Source of the DNA: Magnetococcales bacterium
Lineage (GTDB): Bacteria > Pseudomonadota > Magnetococcia > Magnetococcales > UBA8363
Assembly: GCA_015228925.1 (NCBI GenBank)
Contig: JADGCQ010000039.1
Location: 1-32,979 of the forward strand
Direction of reading: 5' to 3'
DNA: 32,979 nucleotides
Shown here: piece by piece, positions 32,851 to 32,979 of the stretch
Numbering within the stretch: the stretch's first letter is position 1
Layout of the letters: each line of letters opens with the position of its first letter
The notes under the pieces: generated by a model
What the model was told of the DNA's origin: nothing
The model's input: only the letters and a program-made list of their open reading frames with translations
Databases searched by the model: none
Program-made: the position numbers and the translations under genes

Positions 32851-32979
32851 ATGCCTGACATCATTCCCCTGTCCGCCGACTACGCCCCCTGGCTTGCCGA
32901 ACTCAAAGCGCGTATCCACACCGCCGCAAAAACCGCGAAAGAAGGCAAACCAAGGCGCGCGCCTGCGCATTTTTCCCTT
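32851..32979 (+). CDS. Unidentified gene, 5' part, cut by the window edge
   Basis: An ATG with GGAAGAG about 10 bases upstream opens a frame of 43 codons that runs off the window without a stop. The start MPDIIPLSADYAPWLAELKARIHTAAKTA looks like the opening helix of DUF1016/YhcG-type PDDEXK nuclease proteins, which begin with a Tyr...L-KxRI-x-A pattern. The next residues (KEGKPRRAPAHF) do not continue that match, so a truncated or different protein is equally possible. Too short for an assignment. Confidence 0.4.
   Translation, partial: MPDIIPLSADYAPWLAELKARIHTAAKTAKEGKPRRAPAHFSL

Noticed and set aside
1-32979. CRISPR arrays, tRNA or rRNA genes, complete insertion sequences
   Set aside because: No regularly spaced repeats, no cloverleaf with a TTCGAATC-type arm and no intact transposase were seen.

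Overview
The window reads as a chromosomal segment of a Gram-negative, flagellated proteobacterium. An LptD/SurA outer-membrane assembly pair, a TonB-ExbBD energised outer-membrane receptor and sigma-54/sigma-28 type flagellar promoters all point that way. Several flagellins plus duplicated FliW and FliS recall the Magnetococcales and related lineages. That placement is an inference from gene style only; no magnetosome gene is present and no database search was possible.

Region 1 (1-7211, minus strand) is a housekeeping run read in the order small membrane-anchored protein, trpF, folC, lptD, surA, pdxA. Spacing is tight, with several overlaps, and a bidirectional-looking terminator closes it at the left edge. 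Region 2 (about 7212-11460) is an AT-richer accessory island. It holds a two-gene McrBC-like cassette (AAA+ ATPase plus a PD-(D/E)XK-type partner, overlapping by 4 bases), a tandem operator-like repeat in front of it, and a 5'-truncated Rpn/DUF4351-type remnant. Region 3 (11460-13775) has an OFA-type major facilitator transporter with a clear terminator and a VapBC-like toxin-antitoxin pair with a palindromic operator candidate.

Region 4 (13792-19753) looks like a metal, probably copper, module. A TonB-dependent receptor with the OprC-type CxxxM and HxM copper ligands is followed by its own tonB, exbB and exbD. Divergent from it are a UreH/SafE-like membrane protein with an HCxxxC motif and a stand-alone sigma-54 activator that overlaps it by 4 bases. 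An Hsp20 gene with a heat-shock-like promoter follows, convergent with the activator.

Region 5 (20426-31611, minus strand) is a late-flagellar cluster. From the promoter side it reads flgK, flgL, fliW2, a giant flagellin, fliW1, a small flagellin, an orphan 95-residue protein, fliD, two fliS paralogues and a FliT-like protein. I see two nearly identical sigma-54 type promoters (before flgK and before fliW1) and one sigma-28 type promoter (before the fliD unit). This gives a two-module arrangement in which each flagellin gene directly follows its own fliW. Region 6 (31612-32979, plus strand) carries an inositol monophosphatase family gene and the beginning of an unidentified gene cut by the window edge.

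The strongest candidates for something under-described are the McrBC-like island with its tandem operator, the doubled fliW-flagellin modules with a giant flagellin insert, and the copper-receptor/TonB locus facing a sensorless sigma-54 activator.
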